This document shows, piece by piece, positions 1 to 8,222 of a stretch of 32,060 nucleotides of DNA. Made by a program: the position numbers and the translations under genes. The notes beneath the pieces were generated by a model that was given only the letters and a program-made list of their open reading frames with translations, searched no databases and was not told the DNA's origin. The stretch's first letter is position 1. Every line of letters begins with the position of its first letter. The stretch lies in the NCBI RefSeq assembly GCF_002286915.1, contig NZ_MVOG01000012.1:1-32060 (forward strand). The letters are read 5' to 3'. Source of the DNA: Bifidobacterium italicum (GTDB lineage Bacteria > Actinomycetota > Actinomycetes > Actinomycetales > Bifidobacteriaceae).

Positions 1-375
1 CGAGCCGGTCGTGTACGCGAACCGCGGCGTGGCGCGACGCTTGCTTTTGAACCTCGGCCAGCCCATACGCCTTCCCTTGCGCCTGCCGGTCCTCGAGTCG
101 AAATGGTTCTTCAACGCGGCCGCCAATGATTCGAACGCGCTGTTGTACGCCTCCTTGCTGTATTCGGCCCACCACGGGGCGATCTCGTTCTTCCACTCGT
201 TCCACCAACGCCGCATCGCGTACATCGACCAGTCCGCCTTCTCGCCACGCGCCAACTGGGACCGCACATGCGAGAGCATGAGATTATAGGCGAAGCGCGC
301 CGCGCCCGCATGCCCCTCCAGCAAGCGTTCCTGCCGTGGCGTGGGATCGAGCGCCACCTTCACCGCCTCAAGCAT
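1..375 (-). CDS. tnpB: IS607-family TnpB, N-terminal part (cut by window edge)
   Basis: The minus strand from ATG 375 reads MLEAVKVALDPTPRQERLL and continues open for 125 codons to the window edge. The N-terminal helix-turn-helix region, the FAYN segment, a Trp-rich stretch (WWNEWKNEIAPWW) and the GWPRFKSKRR motif are those of TnpB, the RNA-guided nuclease ancestral to Cas12. The start overlaps the tnpA stop by 8 bp (ATGCTTGA), so translation is probably coupled. The RuvC catalytic Asp/Glu residues, zinc finger and the omega-RNA at the 3' end are beyond the window, so activity cannot be judged. No frameshift is seen in the visible part. Confidence 0.85.
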   Translation of the reverse strand, partial: MLEAVKVALDPTPRQERLLEGHAGAARFAYNLMLSHVRSQLARGEKADWSMYAMRRWWNEWKNEIAPWWAEYSKEAYNSAFESLAAALKNHFDSRTGRRKGRRMGWPRFKSKRRATPRFAYTTGS

Positions 376-955
376 CTTCCGCCGCCCTCAACGCGGCCTT
401 CGCCTTGTTCGCGGCGGCGCGCCTGCCGTACAGGCGCGCGCACAACGACGTGAGCACCTCGGTCATCTCCCGCACCAGATCATCGTCCGGCTCCTCGTCG
501 TCCACGACGATGACGCGCCGCCCCTGCGCCTTCAACGCGCTTTCGACCAATCCCGCGTTCATACGGGCAAGGCGGTCACGGTGCTCCACGATTATCACGC
601 CCACCGTCGGGTCGGCCAGCAGACGGTTGAGCTTGCGCCGCCGATCGTTCATACCCGACCCCACTTCCGTGACGACCTCGGGCCGTTCGACGCCCATGCT
701 GAGCGCGAACGCCTTGAGCCTGTCCGCCTGACGTTGCAGGTCGTTCTTCCGGTCCGGACCGGACACGCGCGCATAGCACACCGTGCGCCCGCCGGCAGGG
801 GCATGCGCCCCTCGGGTCTCGTATTTGGGGTCGTGGATGAGCCACATACCGGTCGGCGTATGCTCCACAGGCACGGGCATCGTGCCCTCACGGCACCACT
901 TCCACACCGTCTGCGGATGCAACCCCTCACGGGCCGCCCATTCCTTCACCAACAT
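368..955 (-). CDS. tnpA: IS607-family transposase TnpA (small serine recombinase)
   Basis: A 195-residue protein with a MerR-like helix-turn-helix at the N-terminus (residues 1-30, LVKEWAAREGLHPQTVWKW) and a serine-resolvase catalytic domain. The catalytic Ser is in the YARVSGPDRKNDLQRQ motif near residue 65, and the downstream VIIVEHRDRLAR segment is the conserved arginine helix. It catalyses excision and integration of the IS through a phosphoserine intermediate. It is full length for the family and its reading frame is intact, so the element may be mobile. It overlaps tnpB. Confidence 0.93.
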   Translation of the reverse strand: MLVKEWAAREGLHPQTVWKWCREGTMPVPVEHTPTGMWLIHDPKYETRGAHAPAGGRTVCYARVSGPDRKNDLQRQADRLKAFALSMGVERPEVVTEVGSGMNDRRRKLNRLLADPTVGVIIVEHRDRLARMNAGLVESALKAQGRRVIVVDDEEPDDDLVREMTEVLTSLCARLYGRRAAANKAKAALRAAEDA

Positions 956-1074
956 GAAACCAAGTATAACATATCCAAACCACGCAAAACAAACTCATAC
1001 ACCAACAGATAACAGCCCTATTTCACCGCGCTTTCCCGCGCAGTCGCGGCGCGAGCGCGATGCAAGGCGTCCGC

Positions 1075-2328
1075 TCACTCGTCCCGGCGTCCGCGCTGCC
1101 TTCCTCCCGCCGATGGCGATGCCGGACCCGACGACGCGGCGTCGCGCATGTGCCGCGCGCGATGCCGTCCGTCGCCGCCGCGCGCATGCCCAGGATGATC
1201 GGCGTCTCGCTCCTCGGGCGGTTCCTCGCCGTCGACCTCGCCGTTCATGCGCCGGCGGATCGACGGATACATCGTCGCGACGGTGAGCGCGGCGGCGGCC
1301 ATGAGGAAGACGACGAGCACATGGAGCGGCCGGAAGAACAGCAGCATCAGCGAGCCGAAGGCGATGAGCGCCGCCCATCCCCACAGGATGAGCACGGCGC
1401 CGCGCACCGAATGGCCGATGCGCAGCATGCGGTGGTGCAGATGCATGCGGTCGGGGTGCATCGGCGACTGCCCTTTGCTCAGACGTCGGCAGATCGCCAT
1501 CATCATGTCGAGCACCGGCAGGAACAGCACGAGGATCGGCAGCAGGATCGGCATGAACGCGGGCAGGTAGATCGACGCGTTCACCGTGGCCGGATCGATG
1601 CGTCCGGTCATGATGATCGACGCGCAGGTGATCAGGTAGCCGAGCAGCATCGATCCGGAATCGCCCATGAACAGCTTCGCCGGATGCCAGTTGTGCAGCA
1701 GGAAGCCGAGGCAGACTCCGACCATCGCGACGTCGACGAGCGTCGCCATCGACGCGTACGACGGCGCCGAGCGCGCGAGGATGTACGAGTAGATGCCGAA
1801 GGCGATGCCGCCGATCGCGACGATGCCGGCGGCGAGGCCGTCGAGGCCGTCGACGAAGTTCACGGCGTTGATCGACACGACGATGAGCAGCGCCGTGATC
1901 GCGATCGAGATCGTCGGCGACGCCGTCACGAGCGAGCCGATCGGCAACGTGATGATCTGCAGGCCGCCCCATGCGACGAACACCGAGATGAGCAGCTGCC
2001 CGGCGAGCTTGAGCATCCAATCGAGGTCCCAGATGTCGTCGCACACGCCCAGCAGGCAGATGAGCGCCGCGCCCGCCATGACGATGTACGCCTGGTGGTT
2101 CTCGCGGAAGACCCCCTGCAGGAAGTTGAGACGGGACGCGAAGAACATCGCCGTCAGGAAGCCGCACAGCATGCCGACGCCGCCCATGCGCGGGGTCGGC
2201 ACCGTGTGCACGTCGCGCGCGCGCACCTCGCCGACCGCGCCGACGCGGATCGCCACATGGCGCACGATCGGCGTGTACAGGAACGTCGCGCAGGCCGCGA
2301 GCAGGCAGATGAACAGGTAGACCTTCAT
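1075..2328 (-). CDS. wecA: Polyprenyl-phosphate GlcNAc-1-phosphate transferase (WecA/TagO/Rfe family)
   Basis: A 417-residue multi-pass membrane enzyme of the MraY/WecA superfamily, expected to load a sugar-1-phosphate onto the lipid carrier as the first step of cell-wall polysaccharide synthesis. Visible family signatures are the Asp pair CDDIWD (residues 97-98), NFVDGLDGLAAG (157-168), FMGDSGS (220-226) and the HLHHRML histidine motif (296-302). About ten hydrophobic segments lie between residues 1 and 360, followed by a charged, low-complexity cytoplasmic tail. The start ATG overlaps the tsaC stop (ATGA), so the pair is translationally coupled. The exact sugar substrate is inferred from the family, not seen. 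Confidence 0.9.
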   Translation of the reverse strand: MKVYLFICLLAACATFLYTPIVRHVAIRVGAVGEVRARDVHTVPTPRMGGVGMLCGFLTAMFFASRLNFLQGVFRENHQAYIVMAGAALICLLGVCDDIWDLDWMLKLAGQLLISVFVAWGGLQIITLPIGSLVTASPTISIAITALLIVVSINAVNFVDGLDGLAAGIVAIGGIAFGIYSYILARSAPSYASMATLVDVAMVGVCLGFLLHNWHPAKLFMGDSGSMLLGYLITCASIIMTGRIDPATVNASIYLPAFMPILLPILVLFLPVLDMMMAICRRLSKGQSPMHPDRMHLHHRMLRIGHSVRGAVLILWGWAALIAFGSLMLLFFRPLHVLVVFLMAAAALTVATMYPSIRRRMNGEVDGEEPPEERDADHPGHARGGDGRHRARHMRDAASSGPASPSAGGRQRGRRDE

Positions 2329-2984
2329 AAACCCAGACCGCCGCCGTTCATATGGATCGCGCGGCGGATGGCCGAAGCCGGGATGACGCCCTCGCGCAGG
2401 ATCTCTATGCCGTCGCGCGCGAGGGGGTCGGCCGCCACGACGGTGCTCGCGACATGCCCGATCGTCGGGCCGCCGTCAAGATACAGGTCGACGGCGTCGC
2501 CGAAGGCGCGCACCGCCTCGTCGACGCTCTGCGCGCTCTCGTCGCCCGAACGGTTTGCGCTCGACGCGGCGAGCGACCCCGTCGCGCGCAGCACCTCAAG
2601 GCAGGCGTGCGAGTTCGGCACGCGGATCGCCTGAGTGCGCACGCCGCGCGCGTCGCGGCTCGTCGTGCACAATGCGCAGTCGTCGTCGGCGAGCGCGATC
2701 GGCGAGAACGCGCCGGGCAGCAGCTGCGCGGCGAGACGGTTGAGCGGCGTCGGCAGCGTCAGGCCGAGGGCGTCCAGATCGTCGACCGAGGCCATGATCA
2801 CCTGCAGCGCCTTCGTGCGGGGGCGGCGCTTGGCCGCGTAGATCCGCGCGATCGCGTCGCCGTTGCGCGGGTCGCACGCGATGCCGTAGACGGTGTCGGT
2901 CGGCAGCACGACGAGGCCGCCGCCCTCGACGACCTTCCTCGCCTCGCGCAGCGACCGCTCATCGATGGCCCGTACGTCGCTCAT
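2325..2984 (-). CDS. tsaC: L-threonylcarbamoyladenylate synthase (Sua5/YrdC/TsaC family)
   Basis: A 219-residue protein that makes threonylcarbamoyl-AMP from threonine, bicarbonate and ATP for the t6A37 modification of ANN-decoding tRNAs. Signatures include LPTDTVYGIACDP (residues 27-39), the KRRPRTKALQV motif (KxR at 52-54) and SSANRSG (141-147). It has the YrdC domain only, without the C-terminal Sua5 domain. The start at 2984 was preferred over an upstream in-frame ATG at 3038 because GGGGAG precedes it at the proper distance and the family match begins there. It lies between prmC (95-bp gap) and wecA (4-bp overlap). Confidence 0.92.
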   Translation of the reverse strand: MSDVRAIDERSLREARKVVEGGGLVVLPTDTVYGIACDPRNGDAIARIYAAKRRPRTKALQVIMASVDDLDALGLTLPTPLNRLAAQLLPGAFSPIALADDDCALCTTSRDARGVRTQAIRVPNSHACLEVLRATGSLAASSANRSGDESAQSVDEAVRAFGDAVDLYLDGGPTIGHVASTVVAADPLARDGIEILREGVIPASAIRRAIHMNGGGLGL

Positions 2985-3079
2985 GCCTGCTCCCCGCCTT
3001 TCCGCGTTGCCGATGTTCCTTCGACGCCGACGCGGCATACACCTGCGGCGCCCTTCGATGACGACTGTAGTCGCCCCGC

Positions 3080-4072
3080 CTACCGCGTCGCCACAAGATA
3101 GCGCGGACGGCCGGTGAGGTCTATCTCGGTGCGCGCGTCGGCGAAGCCGCTCGCACGCGCGAACGCGACGGTGCGGTCCGCCTGCGTGACGTCATGCTCC
3201 ATGATAAGGACGCCGCCTGCGCGCAGCAGCACGGCGGCGCGCACGATGATGCGTTCCGGCACCATCATGCCGTCGGCGGAGCCGCCGTAGAGCGCGGTCT
3301 GCGGGTCGTATTCGCGCACCTCGAACTGCTCGGGCACGTCGGTGAGCGGGATGTACGGAGGATTGCTGACGACGACGTCGACGGTGCCGTCGAGCTGCGC
3401 GAGCGTCGTCGGGCAGGTCGCGTCGGCGATCTCGAGATGGTAGTTCGCCGTGATGTCGGGGAACGTGGCGCCCACTTCGCTCACGTTGCGGCGCGTCCAC
3501 TGCGCGGCGAGGACGTCCTTCTCGACGCCCCACACCTGCGCGCCGGGCACTTCGGTGGCGATCGACAGGCCGATCGCGCCGCTGCCCGCGCACAGGTCGA
3601 CGACGCGCGGGCAGTACATGCCTCCCCGTGTGATCCAGCCGAGGGCCTCGTCGACGAGCAGCTCCGTCTCCTGGCGCGGAATGAACACGCCGGGGCCGAC
3701 CTTGATGTCCAGATACCTGAACGGCGCATGGCCGACGATGTACTGCAGCGGCTCGCGGCGTTCACGGCGCGCGAGCATCGCCGAATAGTCGGCGAGCGCG
3801 GCGGCCGCATCTATCGATTTGCCGTCGACGAGCCTTGCTACGCCGTCGCCGAGCAGCGCCGCCTTGTCGACGTCGCTCAGCGACGCGCGCGTCGCTTCGG
3901 CGAGCAGCAGCTTCGCGTCGTGTCGCGGCGTGTCGACGCCGGCCTGCGCGAGTCGGTCGCCGCCGACGGCGATGAGGTCGGCGACGGCCTGCGCGCCATC
4001 CCCGGGCATCTGCGGGCGCGCCGCCGCCGCGTCGTCCATTCCATCGGTTGCTTCATCGGTTGCCGACGCCAT
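3080..4072 (-). CDS. prmC: Peptide chain release factor N5-glutamine methyltransferase PrmC (HemK)
   Basis: A 330-residue SAM-dependent methyltransferase that methylates the Gln of the GGQ motif in release factors. The SAM-binding motif DLCAGSGAIGLS starts near residue 159, the catalytic NPPY is at residues 237-240, and the helical N-terminal domain carries the typical PLQYIVGHAPFRYLDIKVGPGVFIPRQETELLV block. The start at 4072 is chosen because a perfect GCAGGAGG precedes it; an upstream in-frame ATG at 4120 has no ribosome-binding site. An acidic, Ala-rich N-terminal extension of about 25 residues is unusual for the family. It follows prfA, its substrate's gene, by 98 bp. Confidence 0.93.
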   Translation of the reverse strand: MASATDEATDGMDDAAAARPQMPGDGAQAVADLIAVGGDRLAQAGVDTPRHDAKLLLAEATRASLSDVDKAALLGDGVARLVDGKSIDAAAALADYSAMLARRERREPLQYIVGHAPFRYLDIKVGPGVFIPRQETELLVDEALGWITRGGMYCPRVVDLCAGSGAIGLSIATEVPGAQVWGVEKDVLAAQWTRRNVSEVGATFPDITANYHLEIADATCPTTLAQLDGTVDVVVSNPPYIPLTDVPEQFEVREYDPQTALYGGSADGMMVPERIIVRAAVLLRAGGVLIMEHDVTQADRTVAFARASGFADARTEIDLTGRPRYLVATR

Positions 4073-4170
4073 CGCCGCCTCCTGCATGGTTCGTATGTCG
4101 TGTGATGTCCATCGCGCCATATGCGACGCGTTCTGTGCGTTGCGCGCGCGCCGCGCTCACTCGTCGGCGC

Positions 4171-5262
4171 TCACTCGTTGGTACGGGCCAGGCGCTGCGC
4201 CTCGTCGGCCTGCACGTCGCTGTCGATGACGGCCTGCAGGTCGCCGTCGAGCACGGCGTCGAGATTGTACGCCTTGTAGTTCGTACGGTGGTCGACGATG
4301 CGGTTCTCCGGGAAGTTGTAGGTGCGGATGCGCTCGGAACGGTCGAGCGAACGCACCTGCGAGTGGCGCATGTCGGCGGCCTCGGCGGCCTCCTGCTCGT
4401 GCTTCATCGCGAGCAGCCGGCTCTTGAGGACGCGCAGCGCCGACGCGCGGTTCTGGATCTGCGACTTCTCGTCCTGCATGCTCACGACGATGCCGGTCGG
4501 GATGTGCGTCATACGCACCGCCGAATACGTCGTGTTGACTGACTGGCCGCCGGGCCCGGAGCTCATGAAGATGTCGATTTTGAGATCCTTCGGGTCGATC
4601 TCGATCTCGTCGTCGTCCTCGTCGGCCTCGGGGAACACGATGACGCCGGCGGCCGACGTCTGGATGCGGCCCTGCGATTCGGTCACCGGGATGCGCTGCA
4701 CGCGATGCACGCCCCCCTCGTACTTGAGCGACGCCCAGACGCCCTCCTCGGGCGCCGGCGTGCCCTTCGCGCGGATCGCGAGCTGCACGTCCTTGACACC
4801 GCCGAGCTCCGTCGTGTTCTCGCTTTGGATCGTCGTGCTCCAGCCGCGCTTCTCGGCGTAGCGCGTGTACATGCGCAGCAGGTCGCCGGCGAACAACGCG
4901 GCCTCCTCGCCGCCGGTGCCGGCCTTGATCTCCATGATCACGTCGCGCGCGTCGTCCGGGTCGCGCGGGATGAGCGCCGTGCGCAGCCGTTCCTCGGCGG
5001 CCGGCAGCGCCTCCTCGAGCCGTTTCGCCTCGGCCTCGAAATCGGGATCCTCCGCCGCCATCTCATGTGCGGCCTCGGCGTCGTCACGGGCATGCAGATA
5101 ATCGGTGTACGCGCTAACGATGGCGCCGAGTTCGGCGTGACGCCGCCCCAGCTTGCGCATCCTGTCCGGGGACGACGCCACATCCGGCTGCGCCATCTGC
5201 TGCTCGATCCTGCGGTATTCCTCAAGTGCGGTACGCGCCGCCGGGAACTGTTCCTCTGCCAT
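4171..5262 (-). CDS. prfA: Peptide chain release factor 1 (RF1)
   Basis: A 363-residue class I release factor that reads UAA and UAG and triggers peptidyl-tRNA hydrolysis. The GGQ motif is at residues 238-240 ([10 protein letters not shown]). The anticodon-like tripeptide is PVT (192-194), the RF1-type PxT and not the SPF of RF2. The length is normal for RF1. The ribosome-binding site is AAAAGGCG just upstream of ATG 5262. It heads a minus-strand run prfA-prmC-tsaC-wecA. It is transcribed divergently from rpmE, whereas in many actinobacteria rpmE and prfA are colinear (from memory). Confidence 0.96.
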   Translation of the reverse strand: MAEEQFPAARTALEEYRRIEQQMAQPDVASSPDRMRKLGRRHAELGAIVSAYTDYLHARDDAEAAHEMAAEDPDFEAEAKRLEEALPAAEERLRTALIPRDPDDARDVIMEIKAGTGGEEAALFAGDLLRMYTRYAEKRGWSTTIQSENTTELGGVKDVQLAIRAKGTPAPEEGVWASLKYEGGVHRVQRIPVTESQGRIQTSAAGVIVFPEADEDDDEIEIDPKDLKIDIFMSSGPGGQSVNTTYSAVRMTHIPTGIVVSMQDEKSQIQNRASALRVLKSRLLAMKHEQEAAEAADMRHSQVRSLDRSERIRTYNFPENRIVDHRTNYKAYNLDAVLDGDLQAVIDSDVQADEAQRLARTNE

Positions 5263-5442
5263 CTTCGCCTTTTCGATGCCTCGGCCGCGGACTCACGCCA
5301 TCCGGCGTCGTGCACGGCCCTCCGTTCAAACCGTTCCATCCTAGCAAGAGCCGTTGTCGCCTCCGGCGCCCACATGGGAAACGCGGACGCGCATGGATGC
5401 GGAATAAACACGGCACCCGGGAAGTTGTCCCTGATGGCGACG

Positions 5443-5498
5443 CCCGTGGTTCGCCACGGGACGAGCCGTACGGCTGCGTCAATGCGCAGCCGTACAAT
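5443..5498 (+). promoter_or_regulatory. rpmE upstream region: stacked palindromes over a -10 element
   Basis: The 307-bp divergent gap prfA/rpmE (5263-5569) holds three adjacent dyads. CCCGTGG/CCACGGG with a TTCG loop lies at 5443-5460. A perfect 12-bp palindrome AGCCGTACGGCT lies at 5464-5475. An 11-bp inverted repeat GTACGGCTGCG/CGCAGCCGTAC lies at 5468-5478 and 5485-5495. The last overlaps a -10-like TACAAT (5493-5498), with no clear -35. AGCCGTAC therefore occurs repeatedly just where a repressor would act on rpmE. The rest of the gap shows nothing recognisable. The role is inferred. Confidence 0.45.
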
Positions 5499-5569
5499 GC
5501 ATGTATCCGGTTCACGCCTGCCATCGGGGCATGGCGACCCGGGTCCCCCGTATCTTTAGGAGACAAATT

Positions 5570-5782
5570 ATGCAGCCAGGAATTCATCCTGATTATCATG
5601 CGGTGCAGGTTACCTGCTCCTGCGGCAACACCTTCGTCACGAAGTCGACCGCCAAGGGCGACCACATGACGGTGGACGTCTGCTCGAAGTGCCACCCGTT
5701 CTACACCGGTAAGCAGAAGATTCTGGATACCGGCGGCCGTGTGGCCCGCTTCGAGAAGCGCTACGGCAAGAAGAGCAGCTGA
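5570..5782 (+). CDS. rpmE: 50S ribosomal protein L31, zinc-binding form
   Basis: A 70-residue protein, [20 protein letters not shown] at its start, is a typical bacterial L31 of the zinc-containing type: Cys16, Cys18, Cys38 and Cys41 form the zinc ribbon (CSC and CSKC). ATG 5570 has AGGAG eight bases upstream; the longer in-frame start at 5501 lacks one. It is monocistronic, with its own upstream palindromes and a terminator at 5801. Confidence 0.97.
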   Translation: MQPGIHPDYHAVQVTCSCGNTFVTKSTAKGDHMTVDVCSKCHPFYTGKQKILDTGGRVARFEKRYGKKSS

Positions 5783-5800
5783 CTCTCACGCTGATACGGA

Positions 5801-5829
5801 AACGCCGGCCTTCGGGTCGGCGTTTTTCG
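5801..5829 (+). terminator. Rho-independent terminator of rpmE
   Basis: AACGCCGGCC, loop TTCG, then GGTCGGCGTT followed directly by TTTCGTT: a 10-bp stem with one G-T wobble and a U-tract. This is the most canonical terminator in the window. Beyond it, 5830-5985 shows no gene or clear signal. Confidence 0.9.
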
Positions 5830-6035
5830 TTATGCCGTCCGCGCGCCCCGCGCCGCGACTGCGCAGGGCGATCGCACAAGGGCCGTCCGCGCACCCGCGG
5901 CAGCCGCCCAACCGGTGCCCACGGCCGCGCCGGCCCTTCCGCATCCGCCGATTCCCTGCCGTGCCCCGACCGTAATGGTCATGTCGTTTGCTACACTTTA
6001 GCGAGTCGCATCCGCGGTTTCCCGCGATACGACGT

Positions 6036-6109
6036 GGGGCCTTAGCTCAGTCGGTTAGAGCATCGGACTCATAATCCGCCGGTCCAGGGTTCAAGCCCCT
6101 GAGGCCCCA
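6036..6109 (+). tRNA. tRNA with CAT anticodon (elongator Met, or Ile2)
   Basis: A 74-nt cloverleaf. The acceptor stem is GGGGCCT/AGGCCCC, the D stem GCTC/GAGC, the anticodon loop CTCATAA with anticodon CAT, the T arm CAGGG-TTCAAGC-CCCTG, and the discriminator is A. CCA is not encoded. The first anticodon-stem pair (T27/C43) is mismatched. There is no C1-A72 type mismatch, so it is not the initiator. The CAT anticodon fits elongator tRNA-Met or the lysidine-modified tRNA-Ile2; the sequence alone does not decide. A -10-like TACACT lies at 5992-5997. Confidence 0.93.
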
Positions 6110-6115
6110 CCGGTC

Positions 6116-6192
6116 ACGGCCCGCTGGCGACGGCGGGCCGTCCTGTATGGATCCCCGGCGTGCGCCGACGCGTCCGCGCACGCCGGGGATCC
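6116..6192. terminator. Two consecutive GC-rich hairpins between convergent tRNA and 6298 gene
   Basis: The first hairpin is ACGGCCCGC (6116-6124) with GCGGGCCGT (6133-6141). The second is a perfect 16-bp stem, GGATCCCCGGCGTGCG (6149-6164) with its complement at 6177-6192. Neither has a U-tract on either strand. They separate convergent transcription units and probably act as bidirectional terminators or 3'-end protection. Confidence 0.6.
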
Positions 6193-6297
6193 CGCCGATC
6201 CCGGCATACCGCTCAACGGTACCTGCGCCGTCCGCGCCGGAACCGCACGCACCGGCGACCCATATGCACCAAGCCCTCCGGTCTCCCGTGCCGCGCA

Positions 6298-7218
6298 TCA
6301 GCGGCGGTCGTTGTTCTTATCGTCCCGGTTCGCGTTGCGGCCGCCGTCCTTGTCGGCCTGGCTTTCCGCCTTCTTGCGGTCGGCTTCGGCCTGCGCCTTC
6401 TTCTGCGCCTCCTCGCGCGCCTTGCGCTCGTCGTCGGCGATCTTCTTGTCGCGCGACGCGTTGACGTCGCCGATCGCCGACTTGATCTGCTGCTCGATCG
6501 ACGAGATCTCGTCGAGGTCGCCTCCGGCCTCGGCCTGCTTCGCCTTGTCGTAGAGTTCGGACAGACGGCTCCACGTCGCCTCGTCCGCCACCTGCCCGCG
6601 CGTCAGGTCGAGCGTCGTCTGCGCCTCGCGCAACGTGTCGTCAAGCGCGGCCGTCGCCTCCTCGACCTCCTTGAGCCGCTTCGAGTCGTTGACGCCGTCG
6701 ACGGCCTCCTGCAGCGAACGCATATGCGCGTCGTACCACTCTTCATGATCGCGGATCTGCTGGATGCGTGCATCGTACTGGTCGACCGACGACACATCGC
6801 AGCTCGTCGTCGCCGGCGCCTGCGCCTTGAGCTGTTCGTCGAGCAGTTTGACGGTGCCGCTGTCCGCGACCTGGATGTCGGAGACCGTTCCGGCGGACGC
6901 ACCGTCGCCCGCACGCAGCTCCTCGTACTGCTTCGCCTTCTTGTCGAGCGCCGTCATCGCGCTTTCGCAACGCGCGTGCTCCTGCGCGAGCTGCTGCTGT
7001 CGATGGTTGTGAATCCGCACGCCGGCGAAGATGACGGCGGCGAACAGCGCGAGCGCGGCGATCGAAGCGAAGATCACCCACAGATACTTGCGATTGTCGT
7101 CTTCCGGCGGCTTATGGCCGGGCTTCTTCGCGAGCGCGGCGATCTCGTTGGGGTTGATGAGTTCGGTCTGCGTGCCGGCTTCGGCTCCCGCGTACACAAT
7201 CGTGCTGTCGTCCACCAT
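6298..7218 (-). CDS. Membrane-anchored coiled-coil protein, function unknown
   Basis: A 306-residue protein not recognised as any named family. It starts MVDDSTIVYAGAEAG, has a cytoplasmic N-terminal stretch of about 40 residues, one transmembrane helix (about 45-67, YLWVIFASIAALALFAAVIF), then a long extracytoplasmic domain. That domain holds two Cys and predicted coiled coils, and ends in a Lys/Arg/Glu/Ala/Asp-rich tail (last 60 residues) that looks disordered. ATG 7218 is chosen over TTG 7224 because AGAAGG lies seven bases upstream. It could be an envelope spacer or scaffold protein; nothing catalytic is visible. The tandem repeat array lies upstream of it. Confidence 0.8.
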   Translation of the reverse strand: MVDDSTIVYAGAEAGTQTELINPNEIAALAKKPGHKPPEDDNRKYLWVIFASIAALALFAAVIFAGVRIHNHRQQQLAQEHARCESAMTALDKKAKQYEELRAGDGASAGTVSDIQVADSGTVKLLDEQLKAQAPATTSCDVSSVDQYDARIQQIRDHEEWYDAHMRSLQEAVDGVNDSKRLKEVEEATAALDDTLREAQTTLDLTRGQVADEATWSRLSELYDKAKQAEAGGDLDEISSIEQQIKSAIGDVNASRDKKIADDERKAREEAQKKAQAEADRKKAESQADKDGGRNANRDDKNNDRR

Positions 7219-7382
7219 GAACAAACCTTCTTTTCATGTGATGGCGCTCATCTCGATGATGTCGCATGATCTCGTCACGACGCACGCTCTCTCCTGCCGA
7301 TGCATCGTCGACATCAGTGTACGTGGACGCCTTCCCGTCCGGGTGGCGCCCATCTTACGTAGTGGGACGCCGCCCGACGCGA

Positions 7383-7590
7383 CAGTACATGGGTGAGTAC
7401 ACCCACAAAGCGCCGTCATCGGCGACCACGGCGGCAGTACGTAGGTGAGTACACCCGCAGAATGCCGCCGACGACGGCTACAACGGCAGTACATGGGTGA
7501 GCTCACCCACAGAATGCCACCGATGGCGACTGCAACGGCGGTACATGGGTGGGCACACGCACAGAATGTCGTCAGCGGTCGGCGGCGACG
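7383..7590. repeat. Four tandem 52-bp palindromic repeats
   Basis: Units begin at 7383, 7435, 7487 and 7539 (CAGTAC or CGGTAC), exactly 52 bp apart. Each unit has a first dyad around GGGTG-AGTA-CACCC. In unit 3 this is a perfect palindrome TGGGTGAGCTCACCCA, and in unit 4 it is degraded. A second dyad is GCCG-tcat-CGGC in unit 1 and becomes GCCA-ccga-TGGC in unit 3, a compensating change. The array fills most of the 353-bp gap 7219-7571, and the last unit runs into the 3' end of the S-component gene. No gene is seen within it. Confidence 0.85.
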
Positions 7591-8222
7591 GTGGTGCGGA
7601 CGGCGCGTCCGGAGGCGAAACGGTCGAGGACGCCGGTCTTCGCGATCGCCAGATAGAGATACCACGAGCCGACGCCGGCGATGAGCGCGCCGCCGACGAT
7701 CTCGCTCACCATGTGCACGATGCCGCGCGGGCTGACGAACGCGACGCCCTGATAGCGGAACAGCATCAGGTAGATGCCGTATTCGATCGCCGTGCACACG
7801 CCGGAAAGAATCGAGATCGGCAGATTGAAGACGCGGTACCGCGTCAGCGCGAACGGCAGTTCGGCGAACAGTCCCTGCAGCGCGGCGGACAGGAAGACGA
7901 ACCCGAAGGAGAACGAGCTGCCGATCAGCATCTCCGCGGCGCATCCGACGAGGTTGACGAACACGGCAGACCCCGGCTTGCGCAGAATGAGCACGGCGAG
8001 CGTGCCCGAGAAGTACCATACGGCGTGCAGGATGCTCGCGAAGCCCGGCAGCAGGCCGCCGAGGATAGGTGAGATCGATGCGTAGGCGAAATTGAATCCC
8101 CAGAAGACGACGCCGGCGGCTATGCCGAGCGCGGCGGCCACGGCGATGTCCGCGGTCGTCCAACGCAGTCTTCTGCCGGAACGGATGGTGGTGTTGACTT
8201 GATTTTGGGTGTGTTCGACCAT
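7572..8222 (-). CDS. ykoE: ECF transporter S component, YkoE type (thiamine-precursor uptake)
   Basis: A 216-residue integral membrane protein with about six hydrophobic segments. The blocks WTTADIAVAAALGIAAGVVFWGFNF and GFVFLSAALQGLFAELPFALTRYR, and the closing IVGGALIAGVGSWYLYLAIAKTGVLD, match the YkoE family of S components, which bind thiamine or its hydroxymethylpyrimidine precursor. No EcfA ATPases or EcfT are next to it, so it must use a module encoded elsewhere or is the remnant of a split operon. The ligand is inferred from family memory. ATG 8222 has AGGGA just upstream, inside a small hairpin loop. Confidence 0.82.
   Translation of the reverse strand: MVEHTQNQVNTTIRSGRRLRWTTADIAVAAALGIAAGVVFWGFNFAYASISPILGGLLPGFASILHAVWYFSGTLAVLILRKPGSAVFVNLVGCAAEMLIGSSFSFGFVFLSAALQGLFAELPFALTRYRVFNLPISILSGVCTAIEYGIYLMLFRYQGVAFVSPRGIVHMVSEIVGGALIAGVGSWYLYLAIAKTGVLDRFASGRAVRTTVAADR

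Larger units (their letters stand above)
1..1016 (-). mobile_element. IS607-type insertion sequence, left part
   Basis: The element carries tnpA (serine recombinase) and the start of tnpB in the order and 8-bp overlap typical of the IS607 family. An AT-rich strip (about 956-1016) upstream of tnpA contrasts with the GC-rich chromosome and probably contains the element's left end. IS607 elements have no terminal inverted repeats and make no target duplication, so the exact boundary cannot be read here. The right end lies outside the window. It sits just downstream of wecA, which ends at 1075. Confidence 0.8.

Noticed and set aside
995..2634. Long open frames on either strand overlapping wecA (995-2167 minus, 1060-2634 plus)
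   Set aside because: Both are out-of-frame shadows in GC-rich coding DNA, with Arg/Ala/His-rich composition and no family match; the wecA frame explains the region.
7383..7590. CRISPR array
   Set aside because: Units are directly adjacent at 52-bp period with similar sequence throughout; there are no unique spacers of uniform length and no cas genes.
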